In this document: piece after piece, positions 14,968 through 17,511 of the stretch
Position numbering within the stretch: the stretch's first letter is position 1
Layout of the letters: every line of letters starts with the position of its first letter
Source of the DNA: Anaerolineae bacterium
GTDB lineage: Bacteria > Chloroflexota > Anaerolineae > JADYZS01
Assembly (NCBI GenBank): GCA_020853075.1
Contig: JADYZS010000202.1
Coordinates: forward strand, 1 to 17,511
Direction of reading: 5' to 3'
DNA: 17,511 nucleotides
The notes under the pieces: generated by a model
The model's database searches: none
What the model was told of the DNA's origin: nothing
What the model saw: only the letters and a program-made list of their open reading frames with translations
Program-made: the position numbers and the translations under genes

Positions 14968-14996
14968 AGTATGCCACGAAGGAGAGCCTTCGTCAA
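14968..14996 (-). promoter_or_regulatory. Promoter of the GNAT gene, probably leaderless
   Basis: On the minus strand TTGACG (14991-14996) and CATACT (14968-14973) are 17 nt apart. The expected start of transcription is about 14961, within a few bases of ATG 14958 and GTG 14964, leaving no room for a ribosome-binding site. Confidence 0.55.
14977..14992. promoter_or_regulatory. Inverted repeat inside the GNAT promoter spacer
   Basis: CGAAGG (14977-14982) and CCTTCG (14987-14992) are perfect arms around AGAG, lying between the -35 and -10. The placement fits an operator, though chance cannot be excluded. Confidence 0.4.
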
Positions 14997-15025
14997 GAGA
15001 TTAGGCTCGCTGCGCGGCCTTGAGG

Positions 15026-15031
15026 TATAAT
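15026..15031 (+). promoter_or_regulatory. -10 element upstream of argH
   Basis: A perfect TATAAT reading toward argH, about 120 nt before its start. No good -35 is seen at 16-19 nt spacing. It lies back to back with the GNAT promoter. The leader would contain the type C hairpin. Confidence 0.45.
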
Positions 15032-15070
15032 GGGCCGAGATGATCTGTCAAGAAGAGACGAACCGCTGAG

Positions 15071-15122
15071 ATCACGGAGAGCGCAGAGGTATATCATGAG
15101 GCTCCGCGCTCTCTGCGGTGAT
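15071..15122 (+). repeat. Inverted repeat, type C, diverged copy before argH
   Basis: ATCAC (15071-15075) with GTGAT (15118-15122) and GAGAGCGC (15077-15084) with GCGCTCTC (15106-15113) pair across an unequal bulge. The right arm CTCTCTGCGGTG and the left word AACCGCTGAGA recall the element at 8119-8175. It ends 28 nt before the argH ATG. Confidence 0.65.
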
Positions 15123-15150
15123 ACTGTTCTTGGGGTTAGAACGAGGGCAC

Positions 15151-16524
15151 ATGAGCAAGTTGTGGGGCGGGCGCTTTGAGGATAAATCTGATCCGGCTGT
15201 GGAACGCTTCACGGCCTCCATTAGCTTTGATCAGAGGTTATGGCAGGCCGACATCCGGGGAAGCATCGCCTGGGCAGAGGCCCTGGCCGGCGCGGGCCTT
15301 CTGTCGGAGGCGGAGCGCGTCCAGATCATCGCGGGCTTGCAGGCCGTGGCAGACGAGTGGGAAGCGGGAATCTTCGTCCTGCAACCGGGCGACGAGGACA
15401 TCCACACGGCCAACGAGCGGCGTCTGGCCGAGAAGATAGGCGAAGTAGCAGGCAAACTGCACACAGGCCGTAGCCGCAACGACCAGGTCGTCACCGACGT
15501 GCGCCTGTGGCTGCGAGAGGAGATCGCCGTGCTGCGCGCCGCGCTCGTGATGTTGCAGCGCGTCGCCACCGAGCGCGCGGCATGGTCTATTGACCTGATC
15601 CTGCCGGGCTATACCCATATCCAGAGGGCGCAGCCGGTGCGCTTTGCCCACTGGCTCATGGCCTATTTCTGGATGTGGCAGCGGGACCGGGAACGACTGG
15701 ACGACCTGAGCCGCCGCATGGAAGTCTGTCCTCTAGGTTCCAGCGCGTTGGCGGGAACGCCTTTCGCCATTGACCGGCAGGCGCTGGCCGCAGCCCTCGG
15801 CTTCCGGGCAGCCTCAGAGAACAGCATGGATGCTGTGAGCGACCGCGACTTCATCGCGGAGTTCCTGGCCTGGGCCGCGCTCCTGAGCATCCATCTGAGC
15901 CGGTTGGCGGGCGACCTGACCCTCTGGACGACGGCGGAGTTTGGCTTCGCGGGGTTGGCCGACGCGCACGCCACAGGCTCCAGCATCATGCCGCAAAAGA
16001 AGAATCCCGACCCCCTGGAACTAGCGAGAGGCAAGGCCGGGCGGCTCATCGGTGACCTGACCGCGCTCCTGACGACCCTCAAGGGCCTGCCCCTGACCTA
16101 TAACTCGGACTTGCAGGAAGACAAGGAACGGCTCTTTGACGCGGTTGATACATTGGAAGCCACCCTGCCGGTGATAGGGGCGGTGCTCGCGGGCCTGCGG
16201 CTGCACCCGGAGCGAATGGCTGCGGCCCTGTCGGACGATCTCCTGGCGACGGACCTGGCCGATTACCTGGTGCGGCGTGGGATTCCCTTCCGCCAGAGCC
16301 ATCGCCTGGTGGGGCAGGCGATACGGCGGGCCGAGGCGATACAGGTTTCGCTGCGAGCGCTGCCGCCGGCCGAGTATCAAGCCCTCTCGCCTGCTTTTGG
16401 CCCCGATCTGTACGAGGTCTTTGATTTTGAGCGCTCGGTGGAGCAACGTGCGACGATAGGGGGGACGGCACGGGACGCGGTGCTGGAGCAGATCAGGCGG
16501 GCGGGGGGATTGTTGGAGGAATAG
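15151..16524 (+). CDS. argH: Argininosuccinate lyase
   Basis: 457 residues, close to the usual ~460. It splits argininosuccinate to arginine and fumarate, the last step of arginine synthesis, as a cytoplasmic homotetramer. The start ATG 15151 gives MSKLWGGRF, the classic N terminus, and has GAGGG (15143-15147) before it; the GTG at 15118 would add an odd tail from the repeat. HTGRSRNDQ (104-112), GYTHIQRAQP with catalytic His156, and the fumarate-lyase signature GSSIMPQKKNPDPLELARGK with the loop serines at 277-278 are all intact. No argG is present nearby. It converges on a small membrane-protein gene with 7 bp between the stops. Confidence 0.98.
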   Translation: MSKLWGGRFEDKSDPAVERFTASISFDQRLWQADIRGSIAWAEALAGAGLLSEAERVQIIAGLQAVADEWEAGIFVLQPGDEDIHTANERRLAEKIGEVAGKLHTGRSRNDQVVTDVRLWLREEIAVLRAALVMLQRVATERAAWSIDLILPGYTHIQRAQPVRFAHWLMAYFWMWQRDRERLDDLSRRMEVCPLGSSALAGTPFAIDRQALAAALGFRAASENSMDAVSDRDFIAEFLAWAALLSIHLSRLAGDLTLWTTAEFGFAGLADAHATGSSIMPQKKNPDPLELARGKAGRLIGDLTALLTTLKGLPLTYNSDLQEDKERLFDAVDTLEATLPVIGAVLAGLRLHPERMAAALSDDLLATDLADYLVRRGIPFRQSHRLVGQAIRRAEAIQVSLRALPPAEYQALSPAFGPDLYEVFDFERSVEQRATIGGTARDAVLEQIRRAGGLLEE

Positions 16525-16531
16525 CCACCCT

Positions 16532-16843
16532 TTATGTCTTCTCTTTGCTCTTCCCGCCGCGCCTCCGGTTCCACCGGGCCAGCACCGTCAGCGCGATGCC
16601 CAACCCGGCCAACCCCGCCGGCCACCATAACTCCCACCCCTCGGCAGGACGCTTTACCTGAATAGCAGGCGGCGGCCCTCCCCTGGCAGGAGCAGATGCC
16701 TCCTGCGACGGGCGAGGCGCGTCGGCGGAGGGCGCGCTCTGGTGGGCCATCTCCTGGACACTGGCGCGGCTTGCGCCCCGCGGTCTCACCCATGCGAGGA
16801 CGCGCGTCTTCAGCCGCTGATAAAACCCCTTGATCCGTTCCAT
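16532..16843 (-). CDS. Small single-span membrane protein, unknown function
   Basis: 103 residues from ATG 16843. An upstream in-frame ATG at 16894 would lie ahead of the strong promoter at 16851-16879, so the shorter form is chosen. Order: a basic N-terminal stretch MERIKGFYQRLKTRVLAWVRPRG that could form an amphipathic helix, a Pro/Ala/Ser-rich low-complexity middle (about 24-65), one hydrophobic span WWPAGLAGLGIALTVLA (about 70-86), and a very basic tail RWNRRRGGKSKEKT that should stay in the cytoplasm. I recognise no family. The coding status rests on the well-placed promoter and the coherent span-plus-basic-tail layout. Confidence 0.55.
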   Translation of the reverse strand: MERIKGFYQRLKTRVLAWVRPRGASRASVQEMAHQSAPSADAPRPSQEASAPARGGPPPAIQVKRPAEGWELWWPAGLAGLGIALTVLARWNRRRGGKSKEKT

Positions 16844-16850
16844 CACCTTC

Positions 16851-16879
16851 AGTATAACCGTGACGGGCAGCCCTGTCAA
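16851..16879 (-). promoter_or_regulatory. Consensus sigma-70-type promoter, leaderless geometry
   Basis: On the minus strand TTGACA (16874-16879), a 17-nt spacer and TATACT (16851-16856) form a near-perfect promoter. Only 7 nt separate the -10 from ATG 16843, so the transcript should begin at or next to the start codon. Confidence 0.75.
16861..16878. promoter_or_regulatory. Imperfect palindrome over the -35 and spacer
   Basis: TGAC at 16861-16864 and GTCA at 16875-16878 are the outer arms, followed inward by a G/T pair and two G/C pairs. It covers most of the -35 box, so a bound repressor would block the promoter. Modest support. Confidence 0.35.
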
Positions 16880-16936
16880 CCCCGTTTCTGTCACTGCCTA
16901 AGCCCCAGCAGAGCCGCAGACCGACGTGGCAGGGCG

Positions 16937-17511
16937 TCATCTACCCAAAATCACCCTCAAGATCGCACGCAGGGGGATGCCCTTGGGCACATCCTGGTTG
17001 CCGGCGGCGATGTTGACGAGGAGCATCTTTAGATCAGGGCGACGGACAGCCAGGCTCAACAGCGGGTCTAGCACGACGTGATTCATGCACAGAGCGCGCA
17101 TCCGGTGCAGGAAGACAAAGAGGCGTTGGTAGCACTGGCGCAGGAGCCGGTCGTACTCTTGTAACCTGGCGCGTGACAGGTCGCCCACCTCAAACAGGCG
17201 AACCAGGTGCTCAGCCGCCATCTTGCCGGACTCCAGGGCGAAGTCAATCCCTTCGCCGGTCAGGGGATTCACTAGCCCGGCCGCTTCCCCCACGAGCATC
17301 ATACGCTCACCAAAGGTCGGCGCGCTGGGGAAATCCACCCGCAGCGGATACCCCTTGACCGGGCCAACACGACGAGCGCGGGCAAGCATCTGCCTCAACA
17401 CGGGCGTCTGCACGAAACGGTCAAAGGCGTCTCTTGGCGTGTCGGGCAGCCAGCGCGCGCCCAAGCCGGCGCGGTAGAAACCGGCCCCGATATTGGCCGA
17501 CGAGTCTGATA
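16937..17511 (-). CDS. Geranylgeranyl reductase family FAD-dependent oxidoreductase, 3' part
   Basis: C-terminal ~190 residues of a flavoprotein; the frame is open through the right edge, and the TTG at 17464 is an internal codon. The family saturates isoprenoid chains of lipids, quinones or pigments, or acts on other hydrophobic substrates. The segment contains SANIGAGFYRAGLG, the substrate-cavity motif VKGYPLRVDFP, and the second FAD motif MLVGEAAGLVNPLTGEGIDFALESG; the usual GDAAG is GEAAG here. A helical C-terminal domain follows. The N-terminal Rossmann part is outside the window. Product length and exact substrate are unknown. It is followed by a 93-bp gap and then the small membrane-protein gene on the same strand. 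Confidence 0.88.
   Translation of the reverse strand, partial: SDSSANIGAGFYRAGLGARWLPDTPRDAFDRFVQTPVLRQMLARARRVGPVKGYPLRVDFPSAPTFGERMMLVGEAAGLVNPLTGEGIDFALESGKMAAEHLVRLFEVGDLSRARLQEYDRLLRQCYQRLFVFLHRMRALCMNHVVLDPLLSLAVRRPDLKMLLVNIAAGNQDVPKGIPLRAILRVILGR

Noticed and set aside
15118..15150. argH start at GTG 15118
   Set aside because: It would add eleven residues encoded partly by the type C repeat before the conserved MSKLWGGRF terminus.
16844..16894. Longer small-protein start at ATG 16894
   Set aside because: The extra residues would be encoded across the -35/-10 promoter and the TGAC...GTCA palindrome, so the short start fits better.

Overview
The window reads as GC-rich bacterial chromosome, most likely from a Chloroflexota (Anaerolineae-like) organism. 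The hints are a lipoprotein binding protein with a long Thr/Pro/Ala linker after the lipobox, a geranylgeranyl-reductase-type flavoprotein next to argH, and spacers full of GC-rich palindromic repeats. This assignment is inferred from style, not from a marker gene. The left 14 kb is a carbohydrate uptake and catabolism locus; the right 3.5 kb is housekeeping.

Positions 1-10972 (+ strand) form a co-oriented set of nine genes: the 3' part of an FGGY carbohydrate kinase, a lipoprotein sugar-binding protein, two CUT1-type ABC permeases, a cytoplasmic GH13-like glycosidase with a beta-sandwich N-terminal region, a mandelate racemase/galactonate-dehydratase-like enolase-superfamily enzyme, an SDR dehydrogenase, an RraA-family protein (possible class II retro-aldolase) and an aldose-1-epimerase-like protein. 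No ABC ATPase and no transcription regulator lie in the window. A plausible reading is import of an oligosaccharide or glycoside, cytoplasmic hydrolysis and epimerisation, then oxidation, dehydration and aldol cleavage of a sugar acid, with the kinase serving a ketose branch. The substrate cannot be read from the sequence.

Positions 10969-14031 (- strand) hold a converging two-gene operon: an aldo/keto reductase, then a 727-residue putative glycoside hydrolase that I place tentatively in the DUF6259 group. Its stop codon overlaps the epimerase stop in one CTAG. An extended -10 promoter lies just upstream of the aldo/keto reductase.

Positions 14101-17511 hold a double-GNAT acetyltransferase (-), argininosuccinate lyase argH (+), a small single-span membrane protein (-) with a consensus promoter placed so that its mRNA should be leaderless, and the 3' part of a geranylgeranyl reductase family flavoprotein (-).

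Five of the six gaps over 100 bp in the + operon contain hairpin-forming sequence, four of them from three repeat families that each occur twice in the window: CCCTCACCCC/CCCTCTCCC, TGTAGGGGCGA, and an ACCACAGAGA/CTCTGCGGT type that recurs before argH. The sixth, 955-1121, contains no clear palindrome. No gene-free stretch exceeds 300 bp. No tRNA, rRNA, CRISPR array, IS element or integrase was seen.
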